NCBI GenBank assembly: GCA_025965715.1
Contig: JAOPWJ010000022.1
Coordinates: 1 to 57,029, forward strand
Direction of reading: 5' to 3'
Source of the DNA: Blastococcus sp.
GTDB taxonomy: Bacteria > Actinomycetota > Actinomycetes > Mycobacteriales > Geodermatophilaceae
DNA length: 57,029 bases
Shown: piece after piece, positions 16,787-25,967 of the stretch
How the letters are laid out: each line of letters opens with the position of its first letter
How positions within the stretch are numbered: position 1 is the stretch's first letter
Notes under the pieces: model-generated
Databases searched by the model: none
Told to the model about the DNA's origin: nothing
The model's input: the letters and a program-made list of their open reading frames with translations, nothing else
Translations under genes and position numbers: made by a program

Positions 16787-17803
16787 GTGCCGACGCTGCT
16801 GGCGGCACCCGACAAGTTCCGCGGCTCGGCCTCGGCCCCCCAGGTCGCCGGCGCCATGGCGGCGGCCGCCGCAGCGGCCGGATGGTCCTGCCGCCAACTA
16901 CCACTGGCCGACGGCGGCGAGGGCACCCTCGACGCGTTCGGCGGCGGTAACCGGACCACCCGCGTCACCGGCCCGCACGGCCGTCCGGTCGACGCGGCGT
17001 GGCAGCTCGGGGACGACGGCGTCGCGGTCGTCGAGAGCGCGCTGGCCTCCGGCCTCGCGCTGGCCGGTGGCGCGGAGGGCAACGACCCCATGGCGGCGAC
17101 CACCCGTGGCACCGGCGAGCTCATCGCGGCGGCGGTCGAGGCGGGTGCCCGGCGGGTCCTCGTCAGCCTCGGCGGCTCGGCGACGACCGACGGCGGACTC
17201 GGGGCGGTCGACGTCCTCGCGAGCTACGCGCCCTTCGACGGGCGGCACGGCCGGGCCGAGGTGCTGGTCGCCTGCGACGTCCGGACGGCGTTCTGCGACG
17301 CCGCCGTCGTCTTCGGCCCGCAGAAGGGCGCGACGGCGACGCAGGTGCTCGAGCTGACCACCCGGCTGCGCGGCCTCGCGGCCGGCTACCGCGAGCGGTT
17401 CGGCGTCGACGTCACGCGGATCGAGGGCGCCGGTGCCGCCGGTGGGCTCGGCGGCGGACTCGCCGCGCTGGGCGCCCGGCTGACCCGGGGCTTTCCGCTG
17501 ATCGCCGAGCACACCGGCCTGGCGGAGGCCATCGCCGGCGCCGACGCGGTCGTCACCGGTGAGGGCAGGCTGGATGCCGAGTCGTTCAACGGCAAGGTCG
17601 TCGGGGGTGTGCTGGAGATCGCCGCGAAGCACGGGGTGCCCACGCTCGTGGTCGCCGGCGTCGTGGACAGCGGCGTGGCAGCGCGGACGGCGAGCATCTC
17701 GCTGATCGACCAGTTCGGGACGGAGGCATCCTGGCGAGATCCGCTGGGGTGCGTGACACGGGCCACGGCGGAGTGGATCCGACGGGAATGGACAGCACAG
17801 TGA
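16787..17803 (+). CDS. Glycerate kinase (GlxK/GckA-like)
   Basis: A 338-residue kinase of the glycerate kinase type I family, making 2- or 3-phosphoglycerate from D-glycerate and ATP. Family marks: LLAAPDKFRGSASAPQVAGAM at the N-terminus, LADGGEGTLDAF, VSLGGSATTDGGLGAVDVL, GAGAAGGLGGGLAALGA and VTGEGRLDAESFNGKVVGGV. GTG 16787 follows GGGGAG. It implies that the pathway yields glycerate (or tartronate semialdehyde/hydroxypyruvate), which then enters lower glycolysis. The stop overlaps the next reading frame. Confidence 0.92.
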   Translation: MPTLLAAPDKFRGSASAPQVAGAMAAAAAAAGWSCRQLPLADGGEGTLDAFGGGNRTTRVTGPHGRPVDAAWQLGDDGVAVVESALASGLALAGGAEGNDPMAATTRGTGELIAAAVEAGARRVLVSLGGSATTDGGLGAVDVLASYAPFDGRHGRAEVLVACDVRTAFCDAAVVFGPQKGATATQVLELTTRLRGLAAGYRERFGVDVTRIEGAGAAGGLGGGLAALGARLTRGFPLIAEHTGLAEAIAGADAVVTGEGRLDAESFNGKVVGGVLEIAAKHGVPTLVVAGVVDSGVAARTASISLIDQFGTEASWRDPLGCVTRATAEWIRREWTAQ

Positions 17804-19182
17804 CCACCACAGCAGGAACGGCACCGATCGAGGGGCTGGCCGCGGCGCTGCCGGACGGCGTCGTGGTGACCGACGAGGCGACCAGCGACGCCTATCGCAC
17901 CGACAGCGCGAGCTTCTGCCCGGCCGGCACGCCCCTGGGCGTCGCCCGGCCGACGAGCACCGAGCAGGTGCAGACGGTGCTGCGCTGGGCCGCGGCACAC
18001 CGGGTGCCGGTCGTGCCGCAGGGCGCGCGGACCGGGCTCTCGGGCGGCGCGAACGCCGTCGACGGCGCCCTGCTGCTCTCGATGCTCCGGATGAACCGGA
18101 TCCTGGCGATCGACGAGGTCGACCAGGTGGCGATCGTCGAGCCGGGCGTGATCAACGCCGACCTGTCGCGCGCGGTGGCCGACGTCGGCCTGTTCTATCC
18201 ACCGGACCCGTCGTCCTGGGAGCTCTCGACCATCGGCGGCAACCTCGCGACCAACGCCGGCGGCCTGTGCTGCGTGAAGTACGGCGTGACCGCCGACTTC
18301 GTCCGCGGCCTGGAGGTGGTCCTCGCCGACGGTGAGCTGGTCCGCGTCGGCCGCCGGACCGCCAAGGGCGTCGCCGGCTACGACCTGACCCGGCTCATGG
18401 TCGGCTCCGAGGGCACTCTCGGCGTGATCACCCAGGCGACGCTGGCGCTGCGTCCCGCCCCGGAGCCGGCGCTCACCATGGCCGCGGTCTTCGACAAGGC
18501 CGCGGACGCCATGACCGCCGTCGCCCGGATCATGGCGTCGGGGATGCGCCCCTCGATGATGGAGTTCCTCGACAACGCCTCGATCCGCGCGGTGCAGGCC
18601 TACCGCGACATGGGGCTGCCCGTGGAGGCCGAGGCGTTGCTGATCACGCAGTCCGACCGCGGGCCGCTGGCGGCCGCCGACGTCGCGGCCATGGGGCTGA
18701 TCTGCCAGGAGCAGGGCGCCGCCGACGTCGCCGTGGCGGAGGACGCCGCGGAGTCGGCCATGCTGACCGAGGCGCGGCGGCTGGTGAACCCGGCCGTCGA
18801 GAAGCTGGGAGCGACCCTGGTGGACGACGTCGCCGTCCCCCGGGCGCGCCTGGTCGATCTGCTCACCGGCCTGGAACGCATCTCGGCCGAGACCGGCATG
18901 CGCATCGTCTGCCCGGGTCACATCGGCGACGGCAACATGCACCCGACCGTCGTCTTCGACCGGGGCGACGACGCCGCGGCTGCCCGCGCCCAGCAGGCTT
19001 TCGATGCGATCATGAAGCTGGCCCTGGAGCTCGGCGGCACGATCACCGGCGAGCACGGCGTCGGGCTGCTCAAGCGCACCTGGCTGCGGAAGGAGCTCGG
19101 CGAGACGTCCTACGCACTGCAGCGCGGCATCAAGGACGTCTTCGACCCGCTCGGCATCCTCAACCCTGGCAAGGTGCTCTGA
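17788..19182 (+). CDS. FAD-linked oxidase, GlcD / D-lactate dehydrogenase type
   Basis: A 464-residue (from ATG) flavoprotein oxidising a D-2-hydroxy acid to the 2-oxo acid. The PCMH-type FAD domain is seen in QGARTGLSGGANAVDGALLLSMLRMN, PPDPSSWELSTIGGNLATNAGG and LMVGSEGTLGVITQ. The C-terminal FAD-linked oxidase domain has GHIGDGNMHP and GEHGVGLLKR. GTG 17800 is an equally plausible start because it overlaps the kinase stop as GTGA. No GlcE or GlcF partner is present, so it probably acts alone. Glycolate, D-lactate and D-2-hydroxy-diacids are all possible substrates. Confidence 0.92.
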   Translation: MDSTVTTTAGTAPIEGLAAALPDGVVVTDEATSDAYRTDSASFCPAGTPLGVARPTSTEQVQTVLRWAAAHRVPVVPQGARTGLSGGANAVDGALLLSMLRMNRILAIDEVDQVAIVEPGVINADLSRAVADVGLFYPPDPSSWELSTIGGNLATNAGGLCCVKYGVTADFVRGLEVVLADGELVRVGRRTAKGVAGYDLTRLMVGSEGTLGVITQATLALRPAPEPALTMAAVFDKAADAMTAVARIMASGMRPSMMEFLDNASIRAVQAYRDMGLPVEAEALLITQSDRGPLAAADVAAMGLICQEQGAADVAVAEDAAESAMLTEARRLVNPAVEKLGATLVDDVAVPRARLVDLLTGLERISAETGMRIVCPGHIGDGNMHPTVVFDRGDDAAAARAQQAFDAIMKLALELGGTITGEHGVGLLKRTWLRKELGETSYALQRGIKDVFDPLGILNPGKVL

Positions 19183-19232
19183 CCCCTCGCCCCACCGCCT
19201 GCACGACATTCGCGAGATCGAGGAGCACGGAC

Positions 19233-21551
19233 ATGAGCCTGACGGCGACCCACGAGGACACCGAGCGCGACGCGGCACTGCGGGAGATCGAGCAGCGGGT
19301 GCTCTGGCTGGCGACGGCGATCGTCGACTCCGCCAACCGGCTGCGCCCCAACCCGACCGGCCTCAAGGTCGGCGGCCACCAGGCGTCGAGCGCCTCGATG
19401 GTCACCATCATGACGGCGCTCTGGCTGGAGCAGCTCAGCTCCGCCGACCGCGTCTCGGTCAAGCCGCACGCCTCCCCCGTCCTCCACGCCCTCGAGTACC
19501 TCCTGGGCGAGCTCGACGCCGCCTACCTGCCCACTCTCCGGCAGTTCGGCGGGCTGCAGAGCTATCCGAGCCGGTCGAAGGACCCGGTTCCGGCCGACTA
19601 CTCGACCGGCTCGGTCGGCATCGGCGCCACCGCACCGATCTGGGGCGCCCTGGCCCGCCGGTACGTCGACGCGCACTTCGGCTCGGGCGGCACCGGGCGG
19701 CAGTGGTCGCTCGTCGGTGACGCCGAGCTCGACGAGGGCGCCGTCTGGGAGACCGTGCTCGACCCCATGGTCGCCGAGCTGGGCGAGGTCGTCTGGGTGG
19801 TCGACCTCAACCGGCAGTCACTGGACCGCGTCGTCCCCACCATGGGTGCCACCCGGCTGCAGGGCATGTTCACCGCTGCCGGCTGGCAGGTGCTCACCGT
19901 CAAGTACGGCCGGCTGCTCGAGGAGCTGTTCGCCCGGCCCGGAGGCGCCCACCTGCGCGACCGGATAGACGAGATGACCAACCCCGAGTACCAGCGCATG
20001 CTGCGGCGCACGCCGGCCGAGCTGCGCGCCATCCTGCCCGGCGACGGGCCGGGGGCGGCCGCGATCACCGCCCTGGTTGCCGACGTGCCGGACGAGGACC
20101 TCCGTGCCGCCGTCCGCAACCTCGGCGGCCACGACCTCGACGCGCTGCGCGCCGCCTTCGCCTCGATCGACGACACCCGGCCGACCGTCGTCCTCGCCTA
20201 CACGCTCAAGGGCTACGGCCTGGCCACCGAGGGCCACCCGCAGAACCACTCCGCGCTGCTCAACGAGGCGCAGATCGGGCTGCTCGCCGGGAAGCTGGGC
20301 CTCGACCCGGCCGACCCGTGGGCGACCTTCGCCGCCGACAGCCCGGCCGCCCGCCTGCTGGCCGCAGCGGCGGACCGGCTGCGGCGCCCCGTGCAGCCGA
20401 CGGCGGCCGCACCGGCGGTCCCGGCCGACCTGGGCCGCACGCCGTCGGGCAACGCCACCACCCAGGCGGCGCTCGGACGGACGCTGCTCGACCTGAGCCG
20501 CGCCGCTCCCGAGGCGGGCGCGCGCGTGGTCACGGTCAGCCCCGACGTCAGCTCCAGCACCAACCTCGGCGGGTGGGTGAACAAGGTGGGCGTGTGGTCG
20601 TCGGCCGAGCGCAACGACTGGTTCGCCGACGACAACGAGACGATCCTGCACTGGCGTGAGCGGCCCAGCGGCCAGCACGTGGAGCTGGGTATCGCCGAGA
20701 CCAACCTGGTCGGGTTGATGGGCGAGCTCGGTGCCACCTGGAACCGGTGGGGCCAGCCACTGCTGCCGATCGGCGTCATGTACGACCCGTTCGTCGAGCG
20801 GGCGCTGGAGCCGTGGTCGTTCGGGATGTACGCCGGCGGGCAGTCCATCCTGGTCGGGACGCCGTCCGGCGTCACGCTGGCCCCCGAGGGAGGCGCGCAC
20901 CAGTCGATCAAGACGCCGTCCATCGGGCTGGAGCAGCCGAACTGCATCACCTACGAGCCCGCGTTCGCGCTCGACACCGAGTGGTGCCTGCTGGCCTCAC
21001 TCGGCCGGCTGGGCCGCCCGGGCGGCACATCGGCCTACCTGCGGCTGTCCACCCGACCGGTGGACCAGACGCTGGCCGGCGTCCCCACCGACCCGGCCGC
21101 CCGCGAGCGGCGCCGACGTCAGGTCGTCGCCGGCGCGTATGCGCTGCGCCGGCACGCACGGCCCTCGGTCACGCTGGTGACCATGGGCGCCCTGGTGACC
21201 GAGGCACTCGCCGCCGCCGACCGGCTGGAGGGCATGGGGGTGGGCGCGGACGTCGTCTGCGTGACCAGCCCCGGCCTGCTGTTCCGGGCGCTGCAGGCCC
21301 GCCGCGGCCTGGATGACGCCGAGAGCTGGATCCTCGACACGGTGTTCCCGGCCGACCGGGCCACCCCGATGGTCACCGTGCTCGACGGGCACCCGCACAC
21401 CCTCGCGTTCCTGACCGGCGTCAACGTCGTCCGCGGCACGCACCTCGGCGTGACGAAGTTCGGGCAGAGCGGCGACCTCGACAGCGTGTACCGCTACCAC
21501 GGCCTGGACGTGGACACGATCCTCGGCGCCTGCCTGGACCTGGTCGACTGA
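19233..21551 (+). CDS. Stand-alone transketolase/pyruvate dehydrogenase E1 (AceE)-like TPP enzyme
   Basis: A 772-residue thiamine-diphosphate enzyme. The TPP motif is GDAELDEG...DLN (Gly162-Asp163 to Asn193). The N-terminal GLKVGGHQASSASMVTIMTALW resembles homodimeric AceE (NPSGHiaSfaS), the central Pyr domain has HVELGIAETNLVGLMGELG, and a C-terminal transketolase domain follows. It is about 110-150 residues shorter than AceE, and no E2 or E3 gene is near, so it is unlikely to be a normal PDH subunit. It probably decarboxylates or carries out ketol transfer on an oxo-acid from this pathway. It starts 50 bases after the GlcD-type gene and is the last gene of the arm. Confidence 0.85.
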   Translation: MSLTATHEDTERDAALREIEQRVLWLATAIVDSANRLRPNPTGLKVGGHQASSASMVTIMTALWLEQLSSADRVSVKPHASPVLHALEYLLGELDAAYLPTLRQFGGLQSYPSRSKDPVPADYSTGSVGIGATAPIWGALARRYVDAHFGSGGTGRQWSLVGDAELDEGAVWETVLDPMVAELGEVVWVVDLNRQSLDRVVPTMGATRLQGMFTAAGWQVLTVKYGRLLEELFARPGGAHLRDRIDEMTNPEYQRMLRRTPAELRAILPGDGPGAAAITALVADVPDEDLRAAVRNLGGHDLDALRAAFASIDDTRPTVVLAYTLKGYGLATEGHPQNHSALLNEAQIGLLAGKLGLDPADPWATFAADSPAARLLAAAADRLRRPVQPTAAAPAVPADLGRTPSGNATTQAALGRTLLDLSRAAPEAGARVVTVSPDVSSSTNLGGWVNKVGVWSSAERNDWFADDNETILHWRERPSGQHVELGIAETNLVGLMGELGATWNRWGQPLLPIGVMYDPFVERALEPWSFGMYAGGQSILVGTPSGVTLAPEGGAHQSIKTPSIGLEQPNCITYEPAFALDTEWCLLASLGRLGRPGGTSAYLRLSTRPVDQTLAGVPTDPAARERRRRQVVAGAYALRRHARPSVTLVTMGALVTEALAAADRLEGMGVGADVVCVTSPGLLFRALQARRGLDDAESWILDTVFPADRATPMVTVLDGHPHTLAFLTGVNVVRGTHLGVTKFGQSGDLDSVYRYHGLDVDTILGACLDLVD

Positions 21552-21913
21552 GCGCCGCGGAACGTCGGCCGCGCCCGTCGTCGCACCCCTGGGCGTACAC
21601 GGCCTGACCGGCTGGAAGTCCGCGCCGGTCGGACCCGGCCCGGCACCGCACCGGGGACGGCGGTGAGGGGTGTGCGCGCTGTGCGGGCGAGCAGTGCACT
21701 CGGCAGCACGCTGCGCACCCCGGTCGCGGAACCTGTGCCTGCGGTCGGCTTCCGCCCCAGTTCTGCTCAGCGCGGGCGGAGTGGGGCATGGTCGATTCCT
21801 TCGGGCAACCGGGCAGGCGGGCACCACAGCGAGGTCCGCGTTCCGCCCGCTGGTACACCGCCGCCCGCGCCACCCTTCCCGGTCGGGATATCTCACCGCT
21901 AAGGTTTCCGGCC
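21552..21913. other. 362-base gap before hyuA
   Basis: No gene is supported here. Frames that run into hyuA from upstream (for example from 21788) lack a start signal and family similarity. TAAGGT at 21900-21905 is a good actinobacterial -10 ending eight bases before the hyuA ATG, which would give a leaderless or nearly leaderless mRNA. The same bases could instead serve as a weak AAGG ribosome site. No terminator hairpin stands out after the E1-like gene. Confidence 0.4.
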
Positions 21914-24016
21914 ATGAGCGCGCGCCGGGTCCGCATCGGCATCGACACCGGGGGGACGTTCACCGACGTCGTCGCCGTCGACGAGGAGACCGGCCGGACC
22001 ACCACGACGAAGACGCCCTCCACCCCCGCCGACCCGGCAGAAGGCTTCCTGAACGGCGTCCGCAAGGTGCTGGAGATGATGGAGCTGTCCGGCGACGCCA
22101 TCACCGCGGTCAGCCACGGCACGACGGTGGCCACCAACCAGTTGCTCGAGGGCAAGCTCGACCGCATCGGGTTCATCACCACCGAGGGGTACGAGTCGGT
22201 GCTGGAGATCGCCCGCCAGTCGGTGCCCGACGGATACGGCAACAGCTATTTCTGGGTCAAGCCACCGCGGATCGTCCCGGCCGACCTGGTGCGGACGGTG
22301 CGGGGCCGGCTCGACCACACCGGCGAGGAGGTGCGGCCCTTCTCCGAGGACGACGCCCGCGCCGCCGCCCGCTTCTTCCGGGACGCCGGCATCTCGACGC
22401 TCGGGGTCTGCTTCCTGCACGCGTATGCCGACGACGCGCACGAGCGGCTGATGCTCGCGGTCCTGCGGGAGGAGCACCCAGGCTGCGTGGTGTCGCTGAG
22501 CTCGCAGGTGCTGCGGGAGTACCGCGAGTACGAGCGGTCGGTGACCACGCTCGTCGACGCCGCCGTGAAGCCCCGGGTCGGCGCGTACGTCGGCAACATC
22601 CGCGTGCGCCTGGACGAGATCGCGCCCGGCGTCCCGTTCTACGTGATGAAGAGCAACGGGGGCGTGCTCTCGGCGGCCGAGGTCGTGCACCAGCCGATCA
22701 CCACGATGCTCTCCGGGCCCGCCGCCGGGGCGCTGGGCGCGGCACTGATCGCCGGCACCGCCGGGTTCGACCGCGTGCTCACCTGCGACGGCGGTGGCAC
22801 GTCGACCGACGTCACGGTCGTGATCGACGGCGAGCCGACGCTCACCACCGAGGGTTCCGTCGGCGGCTACCCCTCCAAGATCCCGATGATCGACGTCGTC
22901 ACCGTCGGCGCCGGTGGGGGCTCGATCGCCTGGCTGTCGCCGGAGGGCACGCTCAAGGTCGGCCCGAGATCGGCCGGCGCCGATCCGGGGCCGATGTGCT
23001 ACCCCCACGGCGGGGACCAGCCCACGGTGACCGACGCGCACGTCGCCCTCGGCCGGATCCCCCCACACCTCCTCGGCGGCGAGATCCCCCTGTCGGTCGA
23101 GGCGGCCCTGGACGGGCTGGGCCGGCTCGGGGCGACGCTGGGCCTCTCCCTGGAGCGCACGGCGACCGGGATCCTCGAGATCTCGGCGTGGAACCAGGCG
23201 AACGCGCTGCGGCAGGTGACCGTCGCCCGTGGCCTCGACGTCCGCGACTTCACCCTCACCACGTTCGGCGGCTCGGGATCGCTGCTCGCCTGCCGGCTGA
23301 TGGACATCCTGGGCCTGCCCCGCACGCTGGTTCCCCCGAATCCGGGCAACGTCAGCGCGTTCGGGCTGCTGACCGTCGACGTCCGCAACGACTACGTGCA
23401 GACCGTCGTCTCCACGCACGTCGACCTCGACCTGGCCCGCGTCGGAGCCGTCTTCGCCGACCTCGAGGCGCAGGCCCGGACGGCCCTGGACGGCGAGGGC
23501 TTCGCACGCCCCGAGCAGCGCATGCTGCGCACCGCGGACCTGCGCTACGTGGGGCAGGCCTTCGAGGTGCGGGTGCCGGTTCCGGACGGCGACCTCGGCC
23601 GCGCGGCGGCCGAAGAGGTCGCCCAGGCCTTTCACGCGGCCCATCGCCAGCTCTACGGCTACGACTTCGCCACCGACCCGCGCCAGTCCCTCGAGTGGGT
23701 CAACCTGCGGGTGAGCGGGATCGGACCCATCCGTCGTCCCGACCTGGTCGCACTGGAACCGAGGGGCGGCGGGACGGACCGGGCCGTCACAGGCGCCCGC
23801 CGGGTGTTCTTCGACGCCGAACACGGGACGCCGTCCTCCGGAGGCGGCTGGATGGAGACCCCGACGTACCACCGGCCCGACCTCGGACCCGGGGACGTCG
23901 TGGTGGGGCCGGCGATCATCGAGGAGTTCGGTTCCACCGTGCCGGTGCACCCCGGGTTCCTGACCTCTGTCGACGCCTACGGCAACCTGCTGCTCACGAA
24001 GGGGCCGGCCCGATGA
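21914..24016 (+). CDS. Hydantoinase/oxoprolinase family protein, HyuA (ATP-binding) subunit
   Basis: A 700-residue member of the hydantoinase A/acetone carboxylase beta family. The ASKHA-type ATP motif IGIDTGGTFTDVVAVDE opens the protein, with SHGTTVATNQLLEGK, VMKSNGGVLSAAE, LSGPAAGALGAAL, CDGGGTSTDVTVV and VGAGGGSIAW following. With HyuB it forms an ATP-dependent amidohydrolase or carboxylase acting on hydantoins, 5-oxoproline, N-methylhydantoin or aryl ketones. The stop overlaps the hyuB start as ATGA. It follows the catabolic island on the same strand but after a 362-base gap, so it may be a separate unit. Confidence 0.92.
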   Translation: MSARRVRIGIDTGGTFTDVVAVDEETGRTTTTKTPSTPADPAEGFLNGVRKVLEMMELSGDAITAVSHGTTVATNQLLEGKLDRIGFITTEGYESVLEIARQSVPDGYGNSYFWVKPPRIVPADLVRTVRGRLDHTGEEVRPFSEDDARAAARFFRDAGISTLGVCFLHAYADDAHERLMLAVLREEHPGCVVSLSSQVLREYREYERSVTTLVDAAVKPRVGAYVGNIRVRLDEIAPGVPFYVMKSNGGVLSAAEVVHQPITTMLSGPAAGALGAALIAGTAGFDRVLTCDGGGTSTDVTVVIDGEPTLTTEGSVGGYPSKIPMIDVVTVGAGGGSIAWLSPEGTLKVGPRSAGADPGPMCYPHGGDQPTVTDAHVALGRIPPHLLGGEIPLSVEAALDGLGRLGATLGLSLERTATGILEISAWNQANALRQVTVARGLDVRDFTLTTFGGSGSLLACRLMDILGLPRTLVPPNPGNVSAFGLLTVDVRNDYVQTVVSTHVDLDLARVGAVFADLEAQARTALDGEGFARPEQRMLRTADLRYVGQAFEVRVPVPDGDLGRAAAEEVAQAFHAAHRQLYGYDFATDPRQSLEWVNLRVSGIGPIRRPDLVALEPRGGGTDRAVTGARRVFFDAEHGTPSSGGGWMETPTYHRPDLGPGDVVVGPAIIEEFGSTVPVHPGFLTSVDAYGNLLLTKGPAR

Positions 24017-25887
24017 CGGAGACGCCGAAGGTGGCCGCCGATCCGGTGTTGGTCGAGATCGTCGCCGGCACCCTGGCCGCGATCGAGAAGGAGGTCGAGA
24101 CCTCCATCGGCCGCACGTCGCGCTCGCCGATGATCCGCGACGCACACGACTTCCGGGCCGGCATCCACGACCGGCAGCTGCGCAAGCTCACCGGCCGCTC
24201 CTACTCGGCGTTGGTGCACCCGGTGGTCCGGGACTATCCGATCGAGACCATGAACGTGGGCGACGTCTTCTTCCACAACGACGTCTACCTGTCCGAAGGG
24301 GGCATCGGCCACCTGCCCGACCTCTGCGTGACGGTGCCGGTGTTCGCGGCGGACGTGGCCACCGGGAAGCCGGAGGTGGTCGCCTTCGTCCAGGCGTTCG
24401 GCCACCACGACGACATCGGTGGCGCGGTGCCCGGCTCGATGCCGTCGGCCGCCACCAGCGTGTACGAGGAGGGCCTGATGGTCCCTCCGATCAGGCTGTG
24501 GGACCGCGGGGTGCCCAACGAGAGCGCGCTCAAGATCATGACGCGCAACTCCCGGATGCCCGACTCGCTGGCCGCCGACCTCGACGCGGAGTGCTCGGCG
24601 TGCCTCGCCGGCGCCCGGCGGCTGGGTGAGCTCTTCGACCGGTACGGGGTGGCCGCGGTCGAGGCGTGCTTCGACGCGATCCTGGCCAACTCCACCGAGG
24701 TCTACCGGCGCGAGATCCTGTCGCAGATCCCCGACGGCACCTACGTCTGGGAGGACTACGCCGAGCACGACGGCGTCGACGAGCCCCGGCTCCACCGGCA
24801 GCGCATCACGCTCACCATGGACTCGTCGAAGGACGTCCCCCTGGTTCTCGAGTACACCGGCACCGGCCCGCAGGCCAAGGGGCCGATCAACCACTGCGGC
24901 GACTACGCCGACGGCAACTTCCTGAAGAAGTGGCTGGCGCCGATCCTGCGCAACCTGGCCGAGACGCCCGAGCGGATGGCGCAGCTCGACGTCAACGAGG
25001 GCGTCGTCCCGCTGATCGAGATGCGCTTCCCCGAGAAGGGCACGCTGCTCACCCCCATCTTCCCGGCGCCGACCAACGCGCGGACGTTCGTCATCCTGCG
25101 GCTGCTCGGCGTGCTCGCCGGAGTGCTCGCCAAGGCCACCGGCGGGCGGATGCCGGCCGACCAGGAGACGATCCGCTACACCGGCGTCTACGGGACCGAC
25201 TTCGACGGCGAGCCCTATCTCATGCGCGAGGTGCTCGGCGGCGGCTCGGGCGGGCGGTACTACGCCGACGGCGAGGACACCATCCACGTCGTCCCCGACT
25301 CCCGCAACCTGCCCAGCGAGTTCACCGAGTCCCGCTTCCCGCTGCGGGTGGAGCGCCTCGGGCTGGCCGTCGACTCCGGAGGCGCCGGCCGGTACCGGGG
25401 CGGTTGCGGTTACGACAAGCACATCCGGGTGCTGCGAGACGCGCACTTCATGTCCATCGCCGACCGCTCGATCCTGGCCTGCTGGGGCGTCAAGGGGGGC
25501 AAGGCGGGGCGTTCGTTCCAGATCACCGTCGACCCGGGCGGGCCGAACGAGCATGAGGTGGACGCGCTCGCCGACGCCGAGCCGCTGGCGGCCGGCACGG
25601 TCGTCCGCATCCGGACGACGGGCGGCGGCGGCTGGGGCGACCCGCTGGACCGTCCGGTCGAGGAGGTGCTGCGGGACATCGCCTGGCGCAAGGTGTCCCT
25701 CGGCGGCGCGCGGGCGGACTACGGCGTCGTCGTCCTCGAGTCCGGCGAGGCGGACGCGGGAGCGACCGACGCTCTCCGACGGGAGATGCGGGCCGCGCGC
25801 ACGGGCGAGGAGCCGTTCTTCGACCGCGGCCCCGGTTACGCCACCCTGTCCGGCGGGGCCGCGTTCAACGAGTTCGACGTCCTGTGA
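24013..25887 (+). CDS. Hydantoinase B/oxoprolinase family protein, HyuB subunit
   Basis: A 624-residue partner of HyuA. Family marks: DPVLVEIVAGTLAAIEKEVETSIGRTSRSPMIRDAHDF, a DVFFHNDVYLSEGGIGHLPD loop, FGHHDDIGGAVPGSMPS (metal-site histidines) and the late GGGGWGDPLDRPVEEVLRDI. With HyuA it couples ATP use to C-N hydrolysis or carboxylation; the substrate cannot be assigned. ATG 24013 overlaps the hyuA stop. An open frame continues far upstream in phase but is antisense-like shadow. No hydantoin racemase, carbamoylase or gamma subunit is adjacent. Confidence 0.92.
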   Translation: MTETPKVAADPVLVEIVAGTLAAIEKEVETSIGRTSRSPMIRDAHDFRAGIHDRQLRKLTGRSYSALVHPVVRDYPIETMNVGDVFFHNDVYLSEGGIGHLPDLCVTVPVFAADVATGKPEVVAFVQAFGHHDDIGGAVPGSMPSAATSVYEEGLMVPPIRLWDRGVPNESALKIMTRNSRMPDSLAADLDAECSACLAGARRLGELFDRYGVAAVEACFDAILANSTEVYRREILSQIPDGTYVWEDYAEHDGVDEPRLHRQRITLTMDSSKDVPLVLEYTGTGPQAKGPINHCGDYADGNFLKKWLAPILRNLAETPERMAQLDVNEGVVPLIEMRFPEKGTLLTPIFPAPTNARTFVILRLLGVLAGVLAKATGGRMPADQETIRYTGVYGTDFDGEPYLMREVLGGGSGGRYYADGEDTIHVVPDSRNLPSEFTESRFPLRVERLGLAVDSGGAGRYRGGCGYDKHIRVLRDAHFMSIADRSILACWGVKGGKAGRSFQITVDPGGPNEHEVDALADAEPLAAGTVVRIRTTGGGGWGDPLDRPVEEVLRDIAWRKVSLGGARADYGVVVLESGEADAGATDALRREMRAARTGEEPFFDRGPGYATLSGGAAFNEFDVL

Positions 25888-25967
25888 GCGCCGTTCCGGC
25901 GACGATCGTGCGGCCGTGACGACCGATCCCCCGGACAGCGTGGCCACCGCGCCATGATCGCGGAGGG

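Noticed and set aside
17768-17790. Fourth GGAGTGG hairpin copy near 17770
   Set aside because: The left-arm sequence occurs, but no matching CCACTCC arm follows and it lies in glycerate kinase coding sequence.
21670-25887. A single 1405-codon open frame covering hyuB and the region antiphase to hyuA
   Set aside because: Only the part after 24013 has HyuB motifs; the upstream part is a GC-driven shadow of hyuA in another frame.
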